Below are positions 7,468-15,312 of a DNA stretch of 32,084 bases, one piece after another. The notes beneath the pieces are model-generated. The model was not told the origin of the DNA and made no database searches. It was given only the letters and a program-made list of their open reading frames with translations. Each line of letters starts with the position of its first letter. Position 1 is the stretch's first letter. The DNA comes from Streptomyces milbemycinicus (lineage in GTDB: Bacteria; Actinomycetota; Actinomycetes; Streptomycetales; Streptomycetaceae). The stretch is taken from assembly GCF_002154605.1 (NCBI RefSeq), contig NZ_MUNE01000396.1, forward strand, positions 1 to 32,084, given 5' to 3'. The position numbers were made by a program, and so were the translations under genes.

Positions 7468-8478
7468 GATCGTCTGCTTTCCTCGCTGATGCCACAGGTC
7501 ATCAGCGGCATATCGGTGATGATGGGGAGTGCCGTCTGGTCGGGCGGGCGTCGGTCCCCCTGTGGCAGGGGCGCACACCGGACGTACAGCAGCGGCCCAT
7601 TCTTCCACGGCGGGACCGGACCGCCCAAATCGGGGCCCTTGATCGTGTTCGCTCGCCTCCGGAAGCTCCTCCCAGCCCAGTTCCGCCAGGAGCTTCCGGT
7701 CGTACTTGTCCAGCGCCGCCGGGTCGCAGCGCTCTATGAGATCCGGCCGGTTGCGGCTGGTACGGCGGAACGCCTCGTCCCTGCGCCAGCGCGCGATCTT
7801 GCCGTGGTGACCGCTGAGCAGCACCTCCGGAATGCCCCGGTCACGCCACTGCGGCGGCTTGGTGTAGACGGGTCCCTCCAGCAGATCGGCCATCGTGCCG
7901 GGGGCGAAGGAGTCGTCGCGGTGCGATTCGGCGTTGCCCAGCACGCCGGGCAGCAGCCGGGCCACGGCCTCCGTGATCACCAGGACCGCGGCCTCCCCGC
8001 CGGCCAGCACATAGTCGCCGATGGAGATCTCGTACACATCCAGGCGTTCGGCGTACTCGTCGATCACCCGGCGGTCGATGCCCTCGTAGCGGGCGGGGGC
8101 GAAGACCAGCCAGGGGCGCTCGGCCAGTTCGACGGCGAGGGCCTGGGTGAACGGGCGGCCGCTCGGGGTGGGCACGACCAGCGCGGGCAGCGGCGGCGCC
8201 CCGTCCGCGCCGCCCCCCGGCACACCGGGCTCCGTACCGCCGGTCCCCGACGCGATGATCTCGTCCAGCGCCTCGCCCCACGGCTCGGGCTTCATGACCA
8301 TGCCGGGACCGCCGCCGTACGGGGTGTCGTCGACGGTGTTGTGCCGGTCGTGCGTCCAGGTCCGCAGATCGTGGACGCGTACGTCCAGCTGTCCGCGGGC
8401 GCGCGCCTTGCCGACCAGTGAGACGTTCAGCGGCTCCAGATACTCCGGAAAGATCGTGACGACGTCCAGCCGCATCAT
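7117..8478 (-). CDS. trmD: tRNA (guanine37-N1)-methyltransferase TrmD, reading without stop into rplS
   Basis: TrmD makes m1G37 in tRNAs using S-adenosylmethionine, preventing frameshifting. The enzyme begins [16 protein letters not shown] (the extra first Met at 8478 overlaps the rimM stop as ATGA). It shows [20 protein letters not shown] (46-65), the trefoil-knot SAM site [14 protein letters not shown] (149-162) and the [11 protein letters not shown] loop holding the catalytic aspartate (183-193). The conserved protein ends near [12 protein letters not shown] (257-268, about position 7672). A Gly/Pro-rich insertion lies near 76-97. No stop follows: the frame continues through the gap and through all of rplS to 7117. 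The codon after PAVEE is TGG (7599-7597), one base from TGA, and a small hairpin follows. I give the literal frame end; the functional enzyme probably ends near 7600-7670. Confidence 0.8.
   Translation of the reverse strand: MMRLDVVTIFPEYLEPLNVSLVGKARARGQLDVRVHDLRTWTHDRHNTVDDTPYGGGPGMVMKPEPWGEALDEIIASGTGGTEPGVPGGGADGAPPLPALVVPTPSGRPFTQALAVELAERPWLVFAPARYEGIDRRVIDEYAERLDVYEISIGDYVLAGGEAAVLVITEAVARLLPGVLGNAESHRDDSFAPGTMADLLEGPVYTKPPQWRDRGIPEVLLSGHHGKIARWRRDEAFRRTSRNRPDLIERCDPAALDKYDRKLLAELGWEELPEASEHDQGPRFGRSGPAVEEWAAAVRPVCAPATGGPTPARPDGTPHHHRYAADDLWHQRGKQTIMSHVLDTVDAASLRSDIPTFRPGDTVNVHVRVIEGNRSRVQQFKGVVIRRQGSGVRESFTVRKVSFSVGVERTFPVHTPIVEKIEVVTRGDVRRAKLYYLRDLRGKAAKIKEKRDN
7557..7571. other. Small hairpin in the trmD-rplS gap
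   Basis: CCCCTG (7557-7562) and CAGGGG (7566-7571) pair around a 3-base loop. It lies about 25 bases past the TGG codon that may have been the ancestral trmD stop. It is short and its function is unknown. Confidence 0.4.
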
Positions 8479-9035
8479 GCGCCCCCGCGCTCCGCGCCGC
8501 CCTCGCCGCGGGCGACCTCGGCCTGGGTCTCGTCGAGCAGACCGGGCGGCGGGTCGATGACGGCGCGCTGCGCCTCGAGGTCGATCTCCGGCACCACCTC
8601 GGAGACGAAGGGGATCATCACCTCGCTGCCGTCCGGCCGCCGGACGATCAGCAGGTCCTGGTACGGCAGATGGGAGATCTCCGAGATCCGGCCGACCTCC
8701 GTGCCGTCGACGGTGACCACGTCCAGGTCGATCAGCTGATGGTCGTAGTACTCCTCGGGGTCCTCGGGGGTGTCCTCGGGGTCGACCTCCGCGATGAGCA
8801 GGGTGCCGCGCAGCGTCTCGGCGGCCGTACGGTCCGCGAACCCCGCGAAGCGCAGCAGCAGCCGGCCGCTGTGCACCCGGCCGGTCTCGATGGTCAGCGG
8901 CCCGGCCGAAGCGGGCTCGGTGGCCAGGACGGCCCCCGGGGCGAGCCGCAGCTCCGGCTCGTCGGTGCGCACCTCGACGGTGACCTCGCCCTTGATGCCG
9001 TGGGCGCGGCCGATCCGCGCCACAACCAACTGCAC
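8475..9035 (-). CDS. rimM: 16S rRNA processing protein RimM
   Basis: RimM assists late maturation of the 30S subunit by binding S19 and the 16S 3' domain. The 186-residue protein has the N-terminal RimM beta-barrel ([18 protein letters not shown], residues 5-22) and the C-terminal PRC barrel ([16 protein letters not shown], then [20 protein letters not shown]). A Gly/Glu-rich tail follows. The start is GTG at 9035, with AGGGAACA just upstream. The stop overlaps the trmD start as ATGA, so rimM and trmD are coupled. It sits in the conserved rpsP-KH-rimM-trmD-rplS order. Confidence 0.96.
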   Translation of the reverse strand: MQLVVARIGRAHGIKGEVTVEVRTDEPELRLAPGAVLATEPASAGPLTIETGRVHSGRLLLRFAGFADRTAAETLRGTLLIAEVDPEDTPEDPEEYYDHQLIDLDVVTVDGTEVGRISEISHLPYQDLLIVRRPDGSEVMIPFVSEVVPEIDLEAQRAVIDPPPGLLDETQAEVARGEGGAERGGA

Positions 9036-9058
9036 TGTTCCCTGTTCCCTTCACACAG

Positions 9059-9095
9059 ACGGGCCGGGGACGGCCCAAAGCCCTCCCCGGCCCGT
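9059..9095 (-). terminator. Intra-operon hairpin between the KH gene and rimM
   Basis: Arms 9059-9070 and 9084-9095 form a 12-bp perfect GC-rich stem with a 13-base loop. It lies between the KH-gene stop and the rimM start, so it may act as an attenuator or RNA-stability element that sets ribosomal-protein output above rimM/trmD. There is no T-tract. Confidence 0.55.
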
Positions 9096-9118
9096 GCCGG
9101 TGCTCTTCTTGACGCTGC

Positions 9119-9358
9119 TCAGCGAACCTGGTCCACGTCGACGAGGTCGACGCGGACGCCACGGCCGCCGATGGCGCCCACGACGGTGCGCAGGGCGCGG
9201 GCGGTGCGGCCGTTACGGCCGATCACCTTGCCGAGGTCGTCGGGGTGCACCCGCACCTCGAGAACGCGCCCGCGCCGCAGGTTGCGCGAGGCGACCTGCA
9301 CGTCGTCGGGGTTGTCGACGATGCCCTTCACCAGGTGCTCGAGGGCCTCCTCGAGCAT
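9119..9358 (-). CDS. khpA: KH-domain RNA-binding protein (KhpA family)
   Basis: A 79-residue single KH-domain protein, the KhpA/YlqC family, which binds RNA and works with the Jag-domain partner KhpB in several Gram-positives. The RNA-binding GXXG loop is G-R-N-G at residues 47-50, inside [21 protein letters not shown] at 9358 follows the rpsP stop by two bases, so translation is probably coupled to S16. The first residues ([20 protein letters not shown]) match the family start. The symbol is assigned from family and position. Confidence 0.94.
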   Translation of the reverse strand: MLEEALEHLVKGIVDNPDDVQVASRNLRRGRVLEVRVHPDDLGKVIGRNGRTARALRTVVGAIGGRGVRVDLVDVDQVR

Positions 9359-9360
9359 CC

Positions 9361-9801
9361 TCAGGCCTCGGTCGACTCGGCCGCCGCGTCAGCGGCCGCC
9401 TCGTCCGACTTCTTCTCGGACTTCTTCGCCTTCGGGGTGATGGCCTCACCCTTCGACTCACCACCGGTGTCCTTGGCGGCGGCCTCGAACAGGGCGCGCT
9501 TGTCGGCCTTCGGCTCGGCGACGAGCATCGGGGCCGGGGCGGGCAGGCCCTTGAACTTCTGCCAGTCGCCGGTGACCTTCAGGATGGCGAGCACCGGCTC
9601 GGTCGGCTGCGCGCCGACGCCCAGCCAGTACTGCGCACGCTCCGAGTCCACCTCAATGCGCGAGGGGTTCTGCACCGGGTGGTACAGACCGATCTCCTCG
9701 ATGGCCCGGCCGTCACGGCGGGTGCGGGAGTCGGCGACGACGATGCGGTAGTGAGGCGAACGGATCTTGCCCAGACGCTTCAGCTTGATCTTGACTGCCA
9801 C
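9361..9801 (-). CDS. rpsP: 30S ribosomal protein S16
   Basis: S16 is a primary-binding protein of the 30S subunit. The 146-residue product starts at GTG 9801 ([20 protein letters not shown]). The core extends to about residue 85 ([10 protein letters not shown]). Beyond that is a Lys/Ala/Glu-rich actinobacterial extension ([19 protein letters not shown]), so it is clearly longer than the roughly 82-residue E. coli protein. The frame remains open upstream to 10074, but residues before the GTG show no similarity to anything I know. An AGGAG lies about 11 bases upstream, a rather long spacing. It is the first gene of the S16-KH-rimM-trmD-L19 group. Confidence 0.97.
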   Translation of the reverse strand: MAVKIKLKRLGKIRSPHYRIVVADSRTRRDGRAIEEIGLYHPVQNPSRIEVDSERAQYWLGVGAQPTEPVLAILKVTGDWQKFKGLPAPAPMLVAEPKADKRALFEAAAKDTGGESKGEAITPKAKKSEKKSDEAAADAAAESTEA

Positions 9802-9956
9802 GGGAGTGGTGTCTCCTGGTCTTGACGTGATTGAGCACTGCGAAGTGCCGCGTGGGGTTGCGGTACCCGAGTGCCCGATGGACGCGTCAGCCGGAGGAGA
9901 GAGGGGTCCTGGTCGGCTGTCGAGTACAGCTGACCATTCTGCCACACCGTGACAGG

Positions 9957-10550
9957 TCAGCCGACCGCGGCCACCGGCTCCGGGATACGGAACGGCTTCC
10001 CGCATCCCCCGCACATGATCGGCGCCTGCGCCAGCACCGACGGGACGACGCGAACATTGCGCCCGCAGTCGCACACCGCCTTCACCCGGACCCCACCGCC
10101 CGACGAACCGTGCCGGGCGGCCGGTCCGCGGAAGGTGCGGGCGGTGTCGGCGGCGGTCGCGACGGTGTGTGCCTTGAGGGCGCGCTGCAGCCGGTCGATG
10201 GTGGTCCGATAGCGCCTTCTCGCCTCGGGGCTGAGCGTGACCAGCGAGAAGCCGCTGCTGGGGTGCGGCTCATCGGGGTGGTCCAGGCCCAACTCCTCGG
10301 CGATGGCCAGGAAGCGGCGGTTGTGGTAGCGGCCGGCGCGCGAGGTGTCACGGACACCGCGCGCCGCGGCGATGCCGTGGACTGCCTCGTGCAGCAGCCG
10401 TTCGAAGGAGAGCTCGGCGCCACATGCGGACGACGACTCTCCGATCAGCGATTCGGGCGCGGCGAGATCCGGCAGCTCGGGGTGGTGCCGTTGAATATCG
10501 GCCCACGCCTGCGCCAGCTCTGCGGCGAGTACAGGTGGTGTCGTGCTCAC
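9957..10550 (-). CDS. SprT-like zinc metallopeptidase-type protein
   Basis: A 197-residue protein with a zincin motif HEAVH (54-58) in [18 protein letters not shown], followed by a conserved GRYHNRRF (73-80) whose histidine can be the third ligand. It ends with a zinc ribbon: Cys160-x-Cys162 and Cys180-x2-Cys183. This layout fits SprT-like proteins, but the substrate is unknown. GTG at 10550 is preferred because the protein then begins [20 protein letters not shown]; another GTG at 10613 would add 21 residues without recognisable sequence. No strong ribosome-binding site is visible for either. It is a single gene between rpsP and the prolyl-tRNA synthetase. Confidence 0.8.
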   Translation of the reverse strand: MSTTPPVLAAELAQAWADIQRHHPELPDLAAPESLIGESSSACGAELSFERLLHEAVHGIAAARGVRDTSRAGRYHNRRFLAIAEELGLDHPDEPHPSSGFSLVTLSPEARRRYRTTIDRLQRALKAHTVATAADTARTFRGPAARHGSSGGGVRVKAVCDCGRNVRVVPSVLAQAPIMCGGCGKPFRIPEPVAAVG

Positions 10551-10749
10551 GTCGTGATAACGAGCGGGGAGTGCCCGGTGTTCCGATTCCGGGGCATCAC
10601 AAATAATTTGCACGTACCAGTCAGTTCAGCGCTGATGCGTCCCGAGGAGGGCGGGTGCGCCAATGTGTGGATGAGCCACCCACCGCGCACCAAGGCGGTA
10701 CGTAACGCCCGCCCCGCACCGCCCCCGGACTTCCGGTCAGCTTTCCGCC

Positions 10750-10789
10750 CAGCCGGATCGCGCTTCTCCGCTCAGCCGGAGCGCGCTTC
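10750..10789. repeat. 17-bp near-perfect direct repeat downstream of proS
   Basis: CAGCCGGATCGCGCTTC (10750-10766) and the same sequence with one change (10773-10789) have a 23-base period. They lie just past the proS stop in the 249-base gap before the SprT-like gene, which otherwise shows only an AT-richer patch at about 10596-10612. Confidence 0.6.
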
Positions 10790-10799
10790 AGCTGCCGCC

Positions 10800-12215
10800 T
10801 CAGTAGGCACGCGCGACAAAGGCGACGTTACCGGGCGCGTCATCGGCATCCGGCACCGACCCGTCCTCGGCCACCAGACAGCGCACGGACACGGCCTGCT
10901 CGGCGAGCGCCGCCTCCCCCTCCGGGCCGAGGTCCGCCCAGGGGATCCGCGCCCAGCCGCCGGCCGCCGCGGCCTCGGCGGCCTCCTCGACGGTCCGTAC
11001 ATCCGTGGTGCGGGCCTCGCGCCGCTCCCGCGCCTGGCGCAGCAGCAGCGCCTGGTCCTCCTCCAGGACCTTCGGCAGCAGATCGGGAAGCGCTTCCAGC
11101 CGCACCGGCTCCTTGCCGCCCGGGATCCGCCGCACCACCATCGCGGTGCCGCCCTCCAGGTCGCGCGGGCCGACCTCGATCCGCACCGGAACGCCCTTGA
11201 GCTCCCAGTCCACGGCGCGGCGGCCGAAGGGGGTGTCGGTCCGGTCGTCGACCTGGACCCGCACCCCGGCCGCCGTCAGCCGGTCGCCGATCTCGCGGAC
11301 CTTGGCCAGCACCGCCTCGTCGCCCTTGATGGCCAGCACGACAGCCTGCACGGGAGCCAGCCGCGGCGGAATGCGCAGCCCGCTGTCGTCGCCGTGCATC
11401 ATCACGAGCGCGCCCACCATGCGGGTGGTGGAGCCCCAGGAGGTCTGCCAGACCAGCTCCTGCTTGCCCTCCTTGGACAGGAACTGGGTGTTGAACGCGC
11501 GGGCGAAGTTCTGGCCCAGCTCATGGCTGGTGCCCAGCTGCAGCGCCTTGCCGTCGCCCATCATCCCCTCCAGCGTGAGGGTGTTGATGGCGCCCGCGAA
11601 CCGCTCCTTGGCGGTCTTGCGGCCCAGGACGACGTCCATGGCCAGCACGTTCTCCATGAAGTCGGCGTAGACGTGCCGGTGGATACGGGAAGCGAAGTCG
11701 CGGGCGTCCTCGTATGTGGCGTGGGCGGTGTGACCCTCCTGCCACAGGAACTCGGACGTACGCAGGAACAGCCGCGGCCGCAGCTCCCAACGCACCACAT
11801 TGGCCCACTGGTTGATCAGCAGCGGCAGATCGCGGTAGCTCTGCACCCACTTCGCGAAGTACTCGTTGATGATCGTCTCGGAGGTGGGCCGGACGACCAC
11901 GGGCTCCTCGAGCTTCTTTCCGCCGCCGTGCGTGACGATGGCGAGCTCGGGGGCGAACCCCTCGACGTGCTCCGCCTCCTTCGTCAGATACGACTGCGGG
12001 ATGAAGAGCGGGAAGTACGCGTTCTGAACGCCCTCGGCCTTGATGCGGGCGTCCATGTCCTGCTGCATCCGCTCCCAGAGCCCGTAGCCATACGGTCGGA
12101 TGACCATGGTGCCGCGCACCGGACCGTTGTCGGCCAGTTCGGCCTTGTTGATCAGATCCTGGTACCAGCGCGGAAAATCCTCCGCCTGGGGGGTGAGAAC
12201 GGGAGCCTTCGCCAT
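10800..12215 (-). CDS. proS: Prolyl-tRNA synthetase, archaeal/eukaryal type
   Basis: A 471-residue class II synthetase that charges tRNA-Pro. It lacks the INS editing domain of bacterial ProRS and has archaeal/eukaryal-type architecture. Class II motif 1 lies around GTMVIRPYGYGLWERMQ (35-51), motif 2 is VVRWELRPRLFLRTSEFLWQ (140-159) with the TXE-type loop RPTSETIIN (109-117), and motif 3 is in GALVMMHGDDSGLRIPPR (268-285). The anticodon domain spans about 287-400, and the C-terminal domain ends in the typical terminal Tyr. Zinc-binding cysteines are mostly gone: only Cys446 remains. Many Streptomyces also carry a bacterial-type ProRS elsewhere, so this may be a second copy. ATG at 12215. Confidence 0.93.
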   Translation of the reverse strand: MAKAPVLTPQAEDFPRWYQDLINKAELADNGPVRGTMVIRPYGYGLWERMQQDMDARIKAEGVQNAYFPLFIPQSYLTKEAEHVEGFAPELAIVTHGGGKKLEEPVVVRPTSETIINEYFAKWVQSYRDLPLLINQWANVVRWELRPRLFLRTSEFLWQEGHTAHATYEDARDFASRIHRHVYADFMENVLAMDVVLGRKTAKERFAGAINTLTLEGMMGDGKALQLGTSHELGQNFARAFNTQFLSKEGKQELVWQTSWGSTTRMVGALVMMHGDDSGLRIPPRLAPVQAVVLAIKGDEAVLAKVREIGDRLTAAGVRVQVDDRTDTPFGRRAVDWELKGVPVRIEVGPRDLEGGTAMVVRRIPGGKEPVRLEALPDLLPKVLEEDQALLLRQARERREARTTDVRTVEEAAEAAAAGGWARIPWADLGPEGEAALAEQAVSVRCLVAEDGSVPDADDAPGNVAFVARAY

Positions 12216-12497
12216 GGCGCCGATCGTACGGCGACGGCCCGTCGAACCGTGAATTCATTTGGCCAGGGCAACAACAGGGCAACAAGGCGACAGCCGGACC
12301 GAGCCCTCGGAAACCCGGACCGAGTCCTCGGGAACAGGGGGCGCACAACGGGGGCATACAAGCATGGCCGCGAAAGCTCTGGACGCGCGGACGGATGCGC
12401 AGTTCCCTGGCCTACGGGGGTGGAACGCGCGGCGCACAACGGTGGCAACAGGCTCTTCGGCTCACGGCACTGCTCTCGTCGGATTGGGGCGCATTCC
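12216..12497. other. Divergent intergenic region between proS and the methyltransferase gene
   Basis: This region must hold both promoters. It contains a 17-bp direct repeat with one mismatch (12294-12310 and 12315-12331, CCGGACCGAG core), a short repeat AGGGCAACAA (12265-12285) and two GCGCACAACGG copies (12341-12351 and 12432-12442). A 60-codon minus frame across it (12255-12437) shows no family features. I see no clear -35/-10 pair. Confidence 0.5.
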
Positions 12498-13442
12498 ATG
12501 ACATCTACGCTCATACGGCGGCACCTTCCCCCGTACCCCTCCTCCCTCTCCGCACCGGGCGCGGCGATATCCCGCGCCCGTGCCCGCGACTGGGCGGAGA
12601 TCCAGGAACGGATGATGGTGCCGCTGTACGAGGCCGTGTACGAGCGCCTGGAGGTCGGCGCCGGGACCCGGCTGCTGGGCCTGGGCTGCGGCTCGGGCCT
12701 GGCCCTTCTCATGGCGGTGGCGCGCGGCGCCACCGTGTGCGGGGTGGACCCGGACGAGGAGCGCCTGGGGCTCGCCCGCGAGCGGCTGCTCGCGGGCCCC
12801 GGAGCGCGGCCGGGCGCCGCGCGCCCGAGCACACCGGGAGGCGTCGCGCGCCTCGCCCGCCTGGCGGACGGCGGCCTGGGCGGCGCCCTGACGGCGTCAG
12901 GGGCCGGAGCGGGGACAGCGGCGCGGACCGGGTCCGGATTCACCGTGGTCACGGCCTTCGATCCGCTGTCGGCTCTCGGGTCCGGGAGCGCTCTGCCGGA
13001 GCGGCTCGCCTCGGCCGCCGCCCTCGCCGAGCCCGGCAGCCCGGTCGTCCTGGCCGGATGGGGCCCGCCCGAGCGGTGCGACACCTCCACCGTGCTGCGG
13101 GTGGGCGCGCGCCTGGCCGACCCGACGCTCCCCCAGCTACCGCTGGGAGGTGCCCCCTCCGCGCGCTGGCAGCCGTGCGGCAGGGACGACCTTGAGGACC
13201 TGGCCCAGCGGGCCGGGCTACGGCTCGACGGCTCGGGCCGGGTGGCCTGCCCCTTCGGATACGCGGACATGGACAGCGCGGTGCGCGGACTGCTGTCGGC
13301 CGGGCTGTTCGACGCGGCGGAGCAAGCCACCGACGCCACTCAGGTGCGCAAGGAGATCACGGAAGCCCTCCATCCGTACCGGCGCCAGGACGGCACGGTG
13401 TGGATGGAGAACGTGATGCGCTATCTGATCGCTCGGGTGTGA
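12498..13442 (+). CDS. SAM-dependent methyltransferase (class I fold)
   Basis: A 314-residue protein with a Rossmann-type SAM-binding core: motif I is RLLGLGCGSGLALLMAV (56-72) and the acidic end of strand 2 is CGVDPDEERLGLARERL (81-97). An Ala/Gly-rich low-complexity insertion follows at about 100-155. The C-terminal part (GYADMDSAVRGLLSAGLF and RYLIARV) resembles the end of small-molecule type methyltransferases. The substrate is unknown. The frame is open far upstream to 9831, but that part is antisense to proS; ATG at 12498 is chosen because the protein becomes sensible there. The ribosome-binding site is weak (GGGGCG). It ends facing ffh. Confidence 0.85.
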   Translation: MTSTLIRRHLPPYPSSLSAPGAAISRARARDWAEIQERMMVPLYEAVYERLEVGAGTRLLGLGCGSGLALLMAVARGATVCGVDPDEERLGLARERLLAGPGARPGAARPSTPGGVARLARLADGGLGGALTASGAGAGTAARTGSGFTVVTAFDPLSALGSGSALPERLASAAALAEPGSPVVLAGWGPPERCDTSTVLRVGARLADPTLPQLPLGGAPSARWQPCGRDDLEDLAQRAGLRLDGSGRVACPFGYADMDSAVRGLLSAGLFDAAEQATDATQVRKEITEALHPYRRQDGTVWMENVMRYLIARV

Positions 13443-13467
13443 GGGCCCCCGGGCGTAACCCGTTCGC

Positions 13468-13491
13468 ACATGCGCTCGTTGGAACGCATGT
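13468..13491 (+). terminator. Weak hairpin after the methyltransferase gene
   Basis: ACATGCG (13468-13474) pairs with CGCATGT (13485-13491) around a 10-base loop, 26 bases past the stop codon. There is no T-tract. It is a possible terminator or RNA-end stabiliser. Confidence 0.4.
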
Positions 13492-13573
13492 CGGTGGTGA
13501 CATCGGCTTGAGCTCCGCGACAGCGGAGGTGATCCGGGCAACCAGCGGTGCGGTAACCCGATGAATCGCTGCT

Positions 13574-13591
13574 CCCCGCCACTCTGCGGGG
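13574..13591. terminator. Small hairpin upstream of the ffh terminator
   Basis: CCCCGC (13574-13579) pairs with GCGGGG (13586-13591) around a 6-base loop. It is a secondary structure next to the main bidirectional terminator. Confidence 0.4.
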
Positions 13592-13594
13592 TCT

Positions 13595-13630
13595 TCCCGG
13601 GTGGGGCGCACGCGTGCGCCCCACCCGGGA
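13595..13630. terminator. Strong terminator hairpin after ffh
   Basis: Arms 13595-13610 and 13615-13630 form a 16-bp perfect stem around a CGCG loop, just downstream of the ffh stop (13634). It also faces the methyltransferase gene, so it can serve both directions. It lacks a T-tract, as is common in Streptomyces. Confidence 0.85.
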
Positions 13631-13633
13631 GCG

Positions 13634-15190
13634 TCACTTCGGCGGAAGGAAGTTCTTGAACTCTTGCGGCAGTTCGAAGTCCTCCGCGTCCTGACCGCCG
13701 CCGGGTAGCCCGAACGCGCCTCCTTGCTGGGCCGCCGCCCTGCGCTCAGCCGCCTGCTGCTCCTCCTGCGCCCGCTTGAGCGGGTTGCCGGAGCGTTGCC
13801 GCCCCTTGGCCTTCTTCTGCTGCTTGCCCTTGCGCTTGGCGGCGGCGCCGCCCATGCCCGGGATGCCCGGCATACCGGGCATCCCGCCCTGCGCCATTTT
13901 CGACATCATCTTGCGCGCCTCGAAGAACCGCTCCACCAGGTTCTTGACCGCGCTGACCTCGACACCCGAGCCGCGCGCGATACGGGCGCGGCGCGAGCCG
14001 TTGATGATGGTCGGGTCCTGGCGCTCGCCCGGCGTCATCGACTTGATGATCGCGGCGGTGCGGTCCACGTCCCGCTCGTCGAGGTTGTTGATCTGGTCCT
14101 TGATCTGGCCCATGCCCGGCAGCATGCCGAGCAGCTTGGAGATGGAGCCCATCTTGCGGACCTGCTCCATCTGCGCCAGGAAGTCGTCGAGCGTGAACTC
14201 CTTGGGGCCCTTCGCCAGCTTGGCCGCCATCTGCTCGGCCTCTTGCTGGCTGAAGGTCTGCTCGGCCTTCTCGATCAGGCTGAGCATGTCGCCCATGCCC
14301 AGGATGCGGGACGCCATGCGGTCCGGGTGGAACGCGTCGAAGTCGTCCAGCTTCTCGCCGTTGGAGGCGAACATGATCTGGCGGCCGGTGACATGCGCGA
14401 TGGACAGCGCGGCACCGCCGCGCGCGTCGCCGTCGAGCTTGGAGAGCACCACGCCGTCGAAGCCGACGCCGTCGCGGAACGCCTCGGCGGTGTTCACCGC
14501 GTCCTGGCCGATCATCGAGTCGACGACGAAAAGGACCTCGTCCGGGCGGACCGCGTCGCGGATGTCCGCGGCCTGCTGCATCAGCTCCTGGTCGATGCCG
14601 AGACGGCCGGCAGTGTCGACGATCACCACGTCGTGCTGCTTGGTCTTGGCGAACTCGATCGAGTCCTCGGCCACCTTCACCGGGTCGCCCACGCCGTTGC
14701 CCGGCTCGGGGGCGAAGACCGCGACGCCGGCCCGCTCGGCGACCACCGAGAGCTGGTTGACGGCGTTGGGGCGCTGCAGGTCACACGCGACCAGCAGCGG
14801 CGCGTGGCCCTGCCCCTTCAGCCAGCGGCCGAGCTTTCCGGCGAGCGTCGTCTTACCGGCGCCCTGCAGACCCGCGAGCATGATCACGGTCGGCGGCTGC
14901 TTGGCGAAGCGGAGGCGGCGGGTCTCGCCGCCGAGGATGCCGACCAGCTCCTCGTTGACGATCTTGATGACCTGCTGGGCGGGGTTCAGCGCCTGGGAGA
15001 CCTCGGCTCCCGTCGCCCGTTCCTTGATCTGCTTGATGAAGGCCCGGACGACGGGAAGCGCGACGTCCGCTTCGAGCAGGGCGATACGGATTTCACGCGC
15101 CGTGGCGTCGATGTCCGCCTCGGAGAGGCGGCCCTTGCCCCGGAGGTTCTTGAAAGTCGCTGCGAGGCGGTCGGAGAGGGTATCGAACAC
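13634..15190 (-). CDS. ffh: Signal recognition particle GTPase Ffh
   Basis: Ffh (SRP54) binds signal sequences on the ribosome with 4.5S-type RNA and delivers membrane proteins to FtsY. The 518-residue protein starts at GTG 15190 (MFDTLSDRLAATFKNLRGKG), with AAGGA upstream. The G domain has G1 GLQGAGKT (107-114), DTAGR (192-196) and SKLDGDARGG (250-259). The M domain holds methionine-rich helices (RKMMSKMAQGGMPGMPGIPG) and the RNA-binding SRRARIARGSG segment. The C-terminal about 70 residues are Lys/Arg/Gln-rich, and it ends in FKNFLPPK. The frame extends upstream to 15301 without recognisable sequence. The partner ftsY is at 22699-23916 on the same strand. Confidence 0.97.
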   Translation of the reverse strand: MFDTLSDRLAATFKNLRGKGRLSEADIDATAREIRIALLEADVALPVVRAFIKQIKERATGAEVSQALNPAQQVIKIVNEELVGILGGETRRLRFAKQPPTVIMLAGLQGAGKTTLAGKLGRWLKGQGHAPLLVACDLQRPNAVNQLSVVAERAGVAVFAPEPGNGVGDPVKVAEDSIEFAKTKQHDVVIVDTAGRLGIDQELMQQAADIRDAVRPDEVLFVVDSMIGQDAVNTAEAFRDGVGFDGVVLSKLDGDARGGAALSIAHVTGRQIMFASNGEKLDDFDAFHPDRMASRILGMGDMLSLIEKAEQTFSQQEAEQMAAKLAKGPKEFTLDDFLAQMEQVRKMGSISKLLGMLPGMGQIKDQINNLDERDVDRTAAIIKSMTPGERQDPTIINGSRRARIARGSGVEVSAVKNLVERFFEARKMMSKMAQGGMPGMPGIPGMGGAAAKRKGKQQKKAKGRQRSGNPLKRAQEEQQAAERRAAAQQGGAFGLPGGGQDAEDFELPQEFKNFLPPK

Positions 15191-15312
15191 GGTGGTCGCG
15201 AATCCTTCGGTCGGATGTCGGGTCGGCGGTCGGCCTCCAAGGGTATCCGCCCGCCGCCCGAACGGTCTGCCCCCTGGTGCCGCGCCCCGGTGGAGCCGCA
15301 CCCGCCGGGGCG

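Noticed and set aside
9831..12497. Plus-strand frame upstream of the methyltransferase start
   Set aside because: Antisense to proS and the SprT-like gene; only the part from 12498 has recognisable protein features.
13443..13633. SRP RNA (ffs) gene next to ffh
   Set aside because: Only terminator-like hairpins are present; the conserved SRP RNA apical loop pattern is not seen.
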